Part shown: in pieces, positions 32,819-40,163 of the stretch | How positions within the stretch are numbered: position 1 is the stretch's first letter | Layout: each line of letters starts with the position of its first letter | From: Verrucomicrobiia bacterium | Lineage (GTDB): Bacteria > Verrucomicrobiota > Verrucomicrobiia > JABWAM01 | Length of the DNA: 40,163 bases | Assembly (NCBI GenBank): GCA_028687435.1 | Contig: JAQUAF010000051.1 | Coordinates: 1-40,163, forward strand | Direction of reading: 5' to 3' | Program-made: the position numbers and the translations under genes | Notes under the pieces: model-generated | Told to the model about the DNA's origin: nothing | Database searches by the model: none | What the model saw: the letters and a program-made list of their open reading frames with translations, nothing else

Positions 32819-33730
32819 GTGGGTCTCTTTGGAAAGTTGAAAAAAGCCTTGGTTCGGACCCAGGCCGCGATTGTCTCTAAATTTGTATCGCCCAAGTGGG
32901 ATGCGGAGGAAATGGAGCGTGCGTTGATCGCGGCGGATTTCGGACCGCGGCTGGCTGCGGAAATGGTTGTGGCCATGAAAAAGCGACTGGAATTGAAGCC
33001 CCTGGCAGGGCGCGAGGACGCCCTGCAGGCGGCGAAGGAAGAATTGCTGTCGGTCCTGGCCAAAAGCGACGCCCCCATGGACGCCGCTTCGCTCAAGGCG
33101 CTGCCGAGAGTCATCCTGATGATCGGAGTCAATGGAACCGGCAAGACCACCACCATCGCCAAACTGGCGAAACTGTTCAAGGATCAGCATGGCAAGGTTT
33201 TGCTCGCGGCGGCCGACACTTTCCGGGCGGCGGCCATCGATCAGATCAAATTGTGGGGGCAACGGCTGCATCTGGAGGTGGTGGCGGGCGCCCACGGCGC
33301 GGATCCGGCGGCGGTGGCGCATGACGCGGTGACCCGAGCCAAAAACGGCGGTTATACCCATTTGTTGATCGACACCGCGGGCAGGCAGCATACCAAGGCC
33401 AATCTGATGCAGGAATTGCAAAAGGTGAAACGGGTGGTGGCCAAGATCATGCCCGGGGCGCCGCACGAAACATGGCTGGTGGTGGACGCCCCCACCGGCG
33501 GCAATGCGTTGTCCCAGGCGCGCGAATTTCATGCCGCGCTGCATTTGACGGGATTGGTGATCGCCAAGCTGGATGGCACCGCAAAAGGCGGAATGGTGGT
33601 GGCCATTCACCGGGAAACCGGTTTGCCCATCCGATTCATCGGTTTTGGCGAGGGCATGGACGACTTGGGCGCCTTCGAACCGCAGGCATTTGTCGATGCC
33701 CTGTTGCAAACCGGATCTCATGAGACGTGA
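32819..33730 (+). CDS. ftsY: Signal recognition particle receptor FtsY
   Basis: A 303-residue GTPase that docks SRP-ribosome complexes at the membrane. The start is GTG 32819 behind GGGGGG. Residues 1-80 form the N domain, with no long acidic A domain. The G domain shows GVNGTGKTT (103-111), DTFRAAA (133-139), DTAGR (185-189), VVDAPTGGNALSQ and AKLDGTAKGG (249-258). It lies 13 bp after the decarboxylase, and the next ORF starts inside its last codons, so it is part of an operon. Membrane binding is presumably by the amphipathic N-terminus. Confidence 0.95.
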   Translation: MGLFGKLKKALVRTQAAIVSKFVSPKWDAEEMERALIAADFGPRLAAEMVVAMKKRLELKPLAGREDALQAAKEELLSVLAKSDAPMDAASLKALPRVILMIGVNGTGKTTTIAKLAKLFKDQHGKVLLAAADTFRAAAIDQIKLWGQRLHLEVVAGAHGADPAAVAHDAVTRAKNGGYTHLLIDTAGRQHTKANLMQELQKVKRVVAKIMPGAPHETWLVVDAPTGGNALSQAREFHAALHLTGLVIAKLDGTAKGGMVVAIHRETGLPIRFIGFGEGMDDLGAFEPQAFVDALLQTGSHET

Positions 33731-34514
33731 TGGAATCATCACGTTCGCATTGGCGGTTTTCGCCGCCGTGATGACTTTCCTGTTGGTGCGCAGCGAGTAT
33801 TTCCCGGAAACCTCCATGCTGCGGCGCCTGACTTCGCGGCAGGTGCTGGAAAAGGTGTTGCGTCATGAAACCGCCTCCACCCTCAAGGTGATCTGGAAAG
33901 GAGAGGAGACCGGTGTGTTCAATTTCCGGGTGTCCCCCGGGGAACGGGGACGGGTGAGGTTGAATGTTTTTTTTCAGGGAGAAGTCCCGGTGTTGGGGGA
34001 AAAACACCGCATGAGCTTTGACGCCAGCGCGATTCTTTCCTCCGGGGAACGGTTGGAATTCATGAGGATTCTGGCGCACTGGCGCGAAACCGTGTGCGAG
34101 GTGTTTTTCCGGGAACGTTCCGGGTCCGTCGTGGAAGGGGAGGTGGAATGGAATGTCCAGGGAGGCGGGATGAACGAGCATCGGCGATGTTCGTGGAAGG
34201 ACCTGACGGATGTTGGGAAGACCAATGTCTGGACCGGGCTGCCCGAACTCAAGGATGTGATGGATCCCAAACGTTCCAAGGAGGCGGTGGCCGCGCTGGA
34301 ACAATGCCGGTTGCAGGCTTGGAGCACCCGGATTCACCGGCATGAGGATTGGATGGACGCCTATCTGTTGAGTGTCCGGCTCGATGAAAACTGGTGGGGC
34401 AAACTGTGGCTGAGCCCCACGGGGGAATTGCTGAAACTGGAATCGAGCTTTGGGTTGCGGATGATCAACGAGGATTTCTTTTCCCGCCTGGATGGGCCCC
34501 TGCCATCATCATAA
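33720..34514 (+). CDS. Unknown membrane-anchored protein
   Basis: A 264-residue protein starting at ATG 33720, which overlaps the ftsY stop by 11 nt. It has one N-terminal membrane segment (about residues 6-24, IITFALAVFAAVMTFLLVRS). The rest is a soluble, probably periplasmic domain with mixed beta-strand sequence, such as LKVIWKGEETGVFNFRVSPG and WWGKLWLSPTGELLKLE. The family is not recognised. The operon place between ftsY and ftsH suggests a role in membrane-protein insertion or quality control, which is inference only. Confidence 0.7.
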   Translation: MRRDGIITFALAVFAAVMTFLLVRSEYFPETSMLRRLTSRQVLEKVLRHETASTLKVIWKGEETGVFNFRVSPGERGRVRLNVFFQGEVPVLGEKHRMSFDASAILSSGERLEFMRILAHWRETVCEVFFRERSGSVVEGEVEWNVQGGGMNEHRRCSWKDLTDVGKTNVWTGLPELKDVMDPKRSKEAVAALEQCRLQAWSTRIHRHEDWMDAYLLSVRLDENWWGKLWLSPTGELLKLESSFGLRMINEDFFSRLDGPLPSS

Positions 34515-34655
34515 TATCCGCCGCCCTGCCGTCCGATTCACGCGGATGCCGCAAAACAACCGTTTGCCATTCCCGCCGTCCCCATCGTTTGCCGGCGACA
34601 TTTCTTGCGGCTTCACTTGTGTGGCGGATGGTTCTATGGTAGGTAGTCGGAACGC

Positions 34656-36686
34656 ATGAAACCATCCAAAAAACGATTTTCCCAGAATAATGGTTCCCGC
34701 CAGCCCAACGATGACCGGGATTGGGGGAGTCTTTTCCGCGGTTTGTTGATATGGGCTTTGATCCTGGCTGCCATCCCTTTTGCGCTTCAACTGAACAAAA
34801 AATACCAGAAAGAAGTCGAGGTTTTGGATTACTCCAAATTCACCCAGGCTCTCAAGGATGGGAAGATCAAGGAGGTGACGCTTGCCACGGAAGCCAGCGG
34901 AAACCGGTATGCCTATGGCAAGTACACCGGGTCCACGTCCGGTGACAGCAAGATGGATTTCAAGGTCTATGTGGATCCTGAGTTTGACCGGGATTCGCTT
35001 GTCAAACGCCTGGATGAAGCCGGGGTGCCCAACAAGCGGGAACCGGCATCCAGTTTCTGGACGATGTTCATTTCCGGGCCGTTGTTCATCCTGTTGCCAC
35101 TGGTGGTGCTGTGGTATCTCTTTGCCCGCCAGATGCGGACCATGGGGCGGAGCGCCCTTTCCTTTGGCAAAAGCCGGGCCCGGTTGCTCAATCGCGACAA
35201 AAACCGGCTGACCTTCAAGGATGTGGCAGGGATTCAGGAAGCCAAGGAAGAAGTGCAGGAAATCGTGGAATTTCTCAGGGATCCCAAACGGTTCCAAAAG
35301 TTGGGAGGCCGCATTCCCAAGGGCGTCCTGATGATCGGGCCGCCGGGAACCGGCAAGACGCTTCTGGCCAAGGCCATTGCGGGCGAGGCGGATGTGCCGT
35401 TTTTTTCCATCAGCGGTTCGGATTTCGTGGAAATGTTTGTGGGGGTGGGGGCGTCCCGTGTTCGCGACATGTTTGAGCAGGGACGAAAAAGCGCTCCGTG
35501 CCTCATTTTTATCGACGAAATTGACGCGGTGGGGCGGTCCCGTTTTACGGGGATCGGAGGCGGACATGACGAGCGCGAGCAGACCCTCAATGCCCTGTTG
35601 GTTGAGATGGATGGTTTCGACACCCAGGAGGGCATCATCATCATTGCCGCCACCAACCGGCCCGATGTGCTGGACAATGCGTTGCTGCGCCCCGGTCGTT
35701 TTGATCGACAGATTGTCATTGATCTTCCAGATCTCAGCGGACGGGAGCAGATTCTCAAAGTTCATGTTCAAAAAGTCAAATTGGGCGATGACGTGGATTT
35801 GACCGTGCTGGCGCGGGGCACCCCTGGATTTTCCGGCGCCGATCTGGCCAACCTGATTAACGAAGCCGCGTTGCTGGCTGCCAGCAAGGCTAAAAAGGGC
35901 ATTCAAATGGATGATCTGGAGGAAGCCCGGGACAAAGTGCGTTTCGGACGCGAGCGGCGCAGCCGGGTGATGGATGACAAGGACAAGGAGATCACTGCTT
36001 ATCATGAAGCCGGGCATGCCATCGTGGCGGCGTCATTGGAACATGCCGAACCGGTGCATAAAGTGACCATTATTCCGCGCGGAAGCGCTTACCTTGGCGC
36101 CACCATGCAATTGCCGGAAAAGGAGCGTTATACCTACGGTAAAAAGAGATTGCAGGATGAGTTGACGGTATTCATGGGGGGGCGGGTGGCCGAGGAGTTG
36201 ATTTTTGGCGACATTACTTCCGGCGCCTCCAGCGACATCAAGGCCAGCACGCGGCTGGCCCGCAAAATGGTGTGCGAATGGGGTATGAGCGACAATCTGG
36301 GGTTCATCCAGTATGGCGAAAAAGAGGAGCATGTTTTTCTGGGCAAGGAAATCACCCGGCCCCGGGAATTCAGCGAAGCCACGGCGGTCAGCATCGACGG
36401 CGAGGTCCGGAAGATTGTGGATGAGTGTTATGGCCGCGCCCGCAAAATTTTGACCGAGGGCAGGGACAAGTTGGATGCGCTGGCCAAGGCCCTTCTCGAA
36501 TACGAGACTTTGGAAGGCGCTCATGTGAAGGAGATTCTTGAGCACGGCAAGTTGATCAATCTGCCCAAACGCGCGGAATCAGCCGCCGGCAAGAAAAAGG
36601 AAGTTGCTCAGGAAAAGCCCCAAACCAAGACCAAAGAGGGTGAGGAAGGCGTGCAAGGGACGCCGGCGCCCTCTCCCGCGGTTTGA
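34656..36686 (+). CDS. ftsH: ATP-dependent zinc metalloprotease FtsH
   Basis: A 676-residue inner-membrane AAA protease that degrades damaged membrane proteins and some regulators. Membrane segments are at about residues 27-45 and 136-156, with the FtsH extracellular domain between them. The AAA part has Walker A GPPGTGKT (228-235), Walker B LIFIDEID (283-290), and the second region of homology [17 protein letters not shown]. The zinc motif is HEAGH (450-454). The last 60 residues are Lys/Pro/Thr-rich. ATG 34656 is 141 bp after the previous gene. Confidence 0.96.
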   Translation: MKPSKKRFSQNNGSRQPNDDRDWGSLFRGLLIWALILAAIPFALQLNKKYQKEVEVLDYSKFTQALKDGKIKEVTLATEASGNRYAYGKYTGSTSGDSKMDFKVYVDPEFDRDSLVKRLDEAGVPNKREPASSFWTMFISGPLFILLPLVVLWYLFARQMRTMGRSALSFGKSRARLLNRDKNRLTFKDVAGIQEAKEEVQEIVEFLRDPKRFQKLGGRIPKGVLMIGPPGTGKTLLAKAIAGEADVPFFSISGSDFVEMFVGVGASRVRDMFEQGRKSAPCLIFIDEIDAVGRSRFTGIGGGHDEREQTLNALLVEMDGFDTQEGIIIIAATNRPDVLDNALLRPGRFDRQIVIDLPDLSGREQILKVHVQKVKLGDDVDLTVLARGTPGFSGADLANLINEAALLAASKAKKGIQMDDLEEARDKVRFGRERRSRVMDDKDKEITAYHEAGHAIVAASLEHAEPVHKVTIIPRGSAYLGATMQLPEKERYTYGKKRLQDELTVFMGGRVAEELIFGDITSGASSDIKASTRLARKMVCEWGMSDNLGFIQYGEKEEHVFLGKEITRPREFSEATAVSIDGEVRKIVDECYGRARKILTEGRDKLDALAKALLEYETLEGAHVKEILEHGKLINLPKRAESAAGKKKEVAQEKPQTKTKEGEEGVQGTPAPSPAV

Positions 36687-36742
36687 CCTTTTTTTGAGCC
36701 CAAGCGTGCAGGAGCTTGAGAGAGATAGGTTAAGAGGTTGCC

Positions 36743-36847
36743 CTCTATGTCATTGCGAGAAGCCACGGCATAGTGGGCGACGAAGCAATCCCAGAAGCGA
36801 GATTGCTTCGTCATTCGCCACGGCGAATTCCTCGCAATGACATTGAG
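36743..36847. repeat. CATTGCGAG palindrome repeat
   Basis: Arms of 17 nt with one mismatch (about 36743-36759 and 36831-36847, core ATGTCATTGCGAG and CTCGCAATGACAT) surround inner GAAGCAATC and GATTGCTTC (36782-36790 and 36811-36819-type) sequences. This palindrome type is widespread in bacteria as a short dispersed repeat. Its right arm ends at 36847, where GAGG provides the likely ribosome binding site of the gene at 36857. Confidence 0.75.
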
Positions 36848-36856
36848 GATAACCCT

Positions 36857-37975
36857 ATGAAAACAGAAAAAAATCCTGTGAAAAAGTCCCGTCAAACATG
36901 GTTTTCATTGGCAACGTCAACGCGAGGAGGTCTTCCACGGGGATGCCTGGTTTTTTTGGGGATACTGGCATTTTTCGCGCTTCTGTCTGTGGCGGTGCTG
37001 ACGGTGATTTATTTCAAGGCGCGCAGTTACACATCGACAACTCCTGCCGAATTGCCGGCGGTCCAGGTTTCCGATGCCGAAAGACAGGACGCTTTGCAGC
37101 GGGTGGAGCAATTCAAGCGGGCTTTCCAAAGGAATGAGGCGGCCGAATTGAAACTGACCAATCAGGATTTGATGGCGTTTTGCGCGGGACAGGAGAAGGG
37201 GAGGAAAATGCCCTTTTTCATTTCCATCGATGGGGATGTCATGAAGGTGGATGCCTCCATTCCCCTGAAAGGAGTGCCCGGGTTTTCCGACCGATATTTG
37301 AATGGACGGTTCAGTGTCACGCCAGCCATTCAGGGAGGCAAAGTGACCGTGAAAGTGGTGGGCATCCAAGTCAATGGAAAGGATTTGGCATCGCAATTCG
37401 TGGAGGCGATTGGGGAAGAATTCGAGAGGAATTTTGTTGAAAAGGCCTGGCGCGATTCGACTTTGCGAAAGATCATGGCCAAGATTCGATCGTTGAAGGT
37501 GGAACAAGGAGTGTTGACGATTCAGTTGGATGGGAATCCTCCTCCCCCCGCGCCGATATCCAAAAATCCAGTGGAGCGGGTCCGTAACAAACTGCAGCAG
37601 GCGAATGGATCGAATTCCACCCCCAAAGGCGCTTTTACTCCCATGTCTGCCGATGAAATCAAACCGGCTCCGGTGGTTCCCGCGCCGTCAGCGCCTCCGC
37701 AACCCCCTCCGCCCCCGCCTGTGGCGGAACTCAGGCTCAATGTGAAAGCCGTCATCCATGGCGGCGACAAGGTGTCGGCGGTTTTGGATGATGGACGGAC
37801 CATCGTGGAGGGGGGAACCTATCCTTGCAAAGACGCCTCCGGACGCGCCGCTGCCGGGGAATTCACCGTGTTGCGGATTGAGGAAGGGGTTCTCGTCGTG
37901 AAATACGGCGGCAAGGAGGTGACCTTCAAGGCCAAGGGAATGAGCGCCGATCTTGACGATTTTACGGAAAAGTGA
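36857..37975 (+). CDS. Unknown membrane-anchored proline-rich protein
   Basis: A 372-residue protein. The start is ATG 36857 (MKTEKNPVKKSRQTW) with GAGG upstream. It has a basic N-terminus, one membrane helix at about residues 27-51 (VFLGILAFFALLSVAVLTVI), and a periplasmic domain of about 160 residues (SDAERQDALQRVEQFKRAFQ; MPFFISIDGDVMKVDASIPL). A Pro-rich linker with PPQPPPPPP precedes a small C-terminal domain (LRLNVKAVIHGGDKVSAVLD). The family is not recognised. It is near ftsH but separated by the palindrome repeat, so co-transcription is uncertain. Confidence 0.75.
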   Translation: MKTEKNPVKKSRQTWFSLATSTRGGLPRGCLVFLGILAFFALLSVAVLTVIYFKARSYTSTTPAELPAVQVSDAERQDALQRVEQFKRAFQRNEAAELKLTNQDLMAFCAGQEKGRKMPFFISIDGDVMKVDASIPLKGVPGFSDRYLNGRFSVTPAIQGGKVTVKVVGIQVNGKDLASQFVEAIGEEFERNFVEKAWRDSTLRKIMAKIRSLKVEQGVLTIQLDGNPPPPAPISKNPVERVRNKLQQANGSNSTPKGAFTPMSADEIKPAPVVPAPSAPPQPPPPPPVAELRLNVKAVIHGGDKVSAVLDDGRTIVEGGTYPCKDASGRAAAGEFTVLRIEEGVLVVKYGGKEVTFKAKGMSADLDDFTEK

Positions 37976-37986
37976 CGCTTGGGTTT

Positions 37987-38012
37987 TTCAGTCTGACAAC
38001 CTGAACACCTCA
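37987..38012. repeat. 8-mer family block after the proline-rich gene
   Basis: The minus-strand reading is GGTGTTCAG, GTTGTCAG, ACTGAA, units of the GGTGTCAG family. It follows the stop at 37975 by 12 nt. Downstream lies an imperfect inverted pair, TTTAACCAAC (38045) and GTTGTTAAA (38063), 27 bp before the oxidoreductase ATG, which may be an operator. Confidence 0.5.
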
Positions 38013-38097
38013 AATAAATCACTATTGAACAAGAGGAAGCGCTTTTTAACCAACTCAAAGGGGTTGTTAAACCGGCGGGACGGGGTAGGTTGTGGAC

Positions 38098-39081
38098 ATG
38101 GAAAAGAAGTGCGCAGATTTGACTCCTTCCGGAATAAAAAAACTTGTCATTCTTGGCATTGACCATGGACACTGGCAGACGGTGGCCAGGGGCGCCCAGT
38201 CGAGGAAGGATGTCCGGTTGACGGCCATTGCCCAGGAAACGCCGCCGTATGCGGACGATGCGGCGGCAAGTCATGGCGTCAAATCCTATCGCAATTATCT
38301 GGAATGTCTGGATGTTGAAAAGCCGGACATGGTGGGCATTGCCATGCAGCATGGTTCCCGTGGCAGATGGGTGGCGGAGGCGTTGGAGCGGGGGCTGATG
38401 GTTGTGGCCGACAAACCCTTGTGCATCCGTTCCGACGAATTGAAAAGGATCGAAAAGACGTTGAAAACGACAGGGGCGTCCTTGAGTCTGATGTTGACCG
38501 AGCGTTGCAATCCGGTTTATGAGGCCATCGAAAAGGCTGTGAAGGATGGGCAGGCGGGGGAGGTGGTTGCCGTGGAAGCGGCGCGTTATTATGCGCTTAA
38601 CCGTGCGGCGCGTCCCTCATGGATGTTTGACCGGAAAACATACGCCGGACTGATCCTGGATATCATCATTCACGATTACGACCTTGCCCGCTGGATGACA
38701 GGACTGGCTTGGCGCGGAATGGATGGGAGGGAGGAGCGTTCCGGGCGTTATGACGACCGGGATTTCAACGATGTGGCGGTCTTGTCCGGCGTGGAACAAG
38801 GGAAGGCTCTCTCATTGATGGCTCTGTGGCATAGTCCACAAAAGCATTACAACCGGTTCACGGTTTACGGCACGGAGGGCTGCATTGACCTGCCGATTGG
38901 CGCCGAGGCGCCTGTTTTGACCGATCAAAAAGGGAATCGCCGTCCGATTCCCCTGGTGAAAGGACTGTCATTTGTCGAACGCGTTTTTTCCGCATTGCTG
39001 GATGGGCGGGGGGCCTTGCCAGTGAGCGCCGGAGAGGCGATATCGCTGACGGGGGAATTGCTCGCCGCCGGGAACAAATGA
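38098..39081 (+). CDS. Gfo/Idh/MocA-family oxidoreductase
   Basis: A 327-residue protein starting at ATG 38098, 8 nt after GGTAGG; a GTG 6 nt upstream is possible. The Rossmann start reads LVILGIDHGHWQTVARGA. VVADKPLCIRSDEL carries the family Lys, and YAGLILDIIIHDYDLARWMTG the Asp and His of the active site. It is a second sugar-type NAD(P) dehydrogenase in the window and differs from the 19644 gene in sequence. It converges with an AraC-type regulator gene only 3 bp from its end, so the regulator may control it. Confidence 0.88.
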   Translation: MEKKCADLTPSGIKKLVILGIDHGHWQTVARGAQSRKDVRLTAIAQETPPYADDAAASHGVKSYRNYLECLDVEKPDMVGIAMQHGSRGRWVAEALERGLMVVADKPLCIRSDELKRIEKTLKTTGASLSLMLTERCNPVYEAIEKAVKDGQAGEVVAVEAARYYALNRAARPSWMFDRKTYAGLILDIIIHDYDLARWMTGLAWRGMDGREERSGRYDDRDFNDVAVLSGVEQGKALSLMALWHSPQKHYNRFTVYGTEGCIDLPIGAEAPVLTDQKGNRRPIPLVKGLSFVERVFSALLDGRGALPVSAGEAISLTGELLAAGNK

Positions 39082-39084
39082 GGT

Positions 39085-40023
39085 TCAGGGGGCCCGGTTG
39101 AAGGCGGGAAGCGGACACTTCGTTCGCCGGCAGGCCACGGGGGACGTGCCGGTGTTTTTTTTGAAGATTTTCGAAAAATGGCAGGTGTCGTCGTATCCCA
39201 CGCGCGCGGCGATTTCCTTGCAGCTCAGGGACGAATTCAGCAGCAGCGTTTGGGCTGCTTTGACGCGCAATTGTTGTTGATAGACAATGGGGGAGTTGCC
39301 AGTGGCGCGTTTGAACGACCGCAAGAAATGGCCCGGTGAAAAACCCGCCATTCTGGCCAGATCCCGAATTGCAAAGGGCTGGGCGAAATGGCAGTCGAGA
39401 TGTTCCCGCACCCGTTGGATGGGGGAGGGGCCTGCATGGGCGGCGGCTTGGTCTTCGTTCTGGACACCCACCAGGAAGGCAAGGATGGAATGCATGGTTT
39501 GCGCAACGGCGAACGAAGACAACGGGCCGGGGATTTTAACCGCATTCATGGCTTGATTGAACAAGCCTTCCAGCCTCGTGATTTGCTGTTTTCCCAGATT
39601 CAACGTTGGAGGCGGCGCGGGGAAATTGACGCCGGCGTAAAGGGAAAGCATTTCGTTGAATGGCAGTTGCAAAGGGATTCCCCCGGGCGTGGACAAGGAG
39701 AACATGAGGTCGAAATAGACGACGTTTTTTCCATCCGATAGCGGATAGAAACTGTGCGATTGGCCGGGCGAGGTCAGCGCCAGTGTGCCGGGAACGATGG
39801 GATGCCTTTTGCCGTCCAGAATGAATTCATTGTTCCCCCGAGAGTACAGCACCACGTGATAAACGGGGTGTTGGTGTTCCTTGGCGCTTTCCCAAGGCCG
39901 TCCTTCCAAAACCCGGTCAAGGGTGATGTGCAACAGGGAAAAATAGTGGTTTTTGCCGCCATGGGAGATGTGGAGGGACTGGGGGAAATGGCTTGGCGCG
40001 ACGGTTTGGGTGTAAACTTGCAC
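39085..40023 (-). CDS. AraC-family transcriptional regulator
   Basis: A 312-residue regulator. Residues 1-180 form a cupin-like effector-binding domain (EHQHPVYHVVLYSRGNNEFI, GTLALTSPGQSHSFYPLSDG). The C-terminal 100 residues have the two helix-turn-helix units of the AraC family: DLARMAGFSPGHFLRSFKRATG and EIAARVGYDDTCHFSKIFKKNTGTSP. The family usually activates sugar or stress genes on binding a small ligand. The start is GTG 40023. It is convergent with a Gfo/Idh gene, a plausible target. Confidence 0.9.
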   Translation of the reverse strand: MQVYTQTVAPSHFPQSLHISHGGKNHYFSLLHITLDRVLEGRPWESAKEHQHPVYHVVLYSRGNNEFILDGKRHPIVPGTLALTSPGQSHSFYPLSDGKNVVYFDLMFSLSTPGGIPLQLPFNEMLSLYAGVNFPAPPPTLNLGKQQITRLEGLFNQAMNAVKIPGPLSSFAVAQTMHSILAFLVGVQNEDQAAAHAGPSPIQRVREHLDCHFAQPFAIRDLARMAGFSPGHFLRSFKRATGNSPIVYQQQLRVKAAQTLLLNSSLSCKEIAARVGYDDTCHFSKIFKKNTGTSPVACRRTKCPLPAFNRAP

Positions 40024-40053
40024 GAAATCATTATAATACTTGAGAGTACCGAG

Positions 40054-40069
40054 TTTTCAGGGTGTGACA
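40054..40069. repeat. 8-mer family unit upstream of the AraC gene
   Basis: TTTTCAGGGTGTGACA contains CAGGGTGT, the same join found between two GGTGTCAG units at the element origin. It lies 31 bp upstream of the GTG start. A single, partial copy, so possibly chance. Confidence 0.3.
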
Positions 40070-40163
40070 AGGCAGGATTTTGGCATGGCGATTGGGTCTC
40101 CAACGTCTGAAAATTTGTTGGGCAGACTATTTTGCACTGGGAATGAGTTCAGAATGCCATTTT

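Noticed and set aside
39754..40110. 118-residue plus-strand frame at the right end
   Set aside because: Reverse-strand shadow of the AraC-type gene.

Overview
The window joins an integrated mobile element (left, up to about 11054) to a bacterial chromosome (right, about 11900 to the end). The chromosomal genes are ordinary housekeeping genes: pyrD/pyrK, uppP, infA, folP, pgsA, ftsY and ftsH. The organism is probably a Gram-negative of the PVC group (Verrucomicrobiota, Kiritimatiellota or Lentisphaerota). The reasons are the homospermidine synthase plus eukaryote-like ornithine decarboxylase pair, the DUF4912 plus GH57 pair, many lipoprotein and Gfo/Idh genes, and GCCTTCGC palindromes attached to tRNA 3' ends. 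This placement is inference, not proof.

Region 1-11054 is an integrative element, or its right-hand part. From left to right it carries membrane or unknown cargo genes (about 23-3471), then a replication module. That module holds a helix-turn-helix protein, an unknown protein, a small Cys-rich ORF, an archaeo-eukaryotic-type primase and an SF3-like helicase, with successive overlaps. It ends in 8-nt-period direct repeats that continue past the helicase stop. A structured non-coding stretch, a tyrosine recombinase and two small cargo genes follow. The element stops at a tRNA-Tyr 3' half that begins exactly at the anticodon loop, as expected of an attachment site; the intact tRNA-Tyr should lie left of the window. 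Just right of it are a palindromic repeat, a GIY-YIG endonuclease gene and a decayed piece of a second, related integrase, so this locus has probably been hit more than once.

Region 11900-23200 holds a small lipoprotein; a leftward operon (B12-type radical SAM, uppP, pyrK with a long N-terminal extension, pyrD); infA and an RRM protein; a tiny lipoprotein before folP; a tRNA with a CAT anticodon that looks like tRNA-Ile2; a Gfo/Idh oxidoreductase with a glycosyltransferase; and a large ankyrin lipoprotein. A 273-bp MITE-like element follows at 23269-23541.

Region 23800-40163 holds a GH57 glucan-branching enzyme behind a DUF4912 protein, a repeat-rich gap, a small lipoprotein, pgsA and a beta-CASP metallo-hydrolase. 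A rightward cluster follows: homospermidine synthase, ornithine decarboxylase, ftsY, an unknown membrane protein and ftsH. The window ends with a proline-rich membrane protein and an oxidoreductase convergent with an AraC-type regulator. Several short repeat families recur: the 8-mer GGTGTCAG family, the GAGGCTCTTGCAAAAC inverted repeat, GCGAAGGC palindromes and a CATTGCGAG palindrome.
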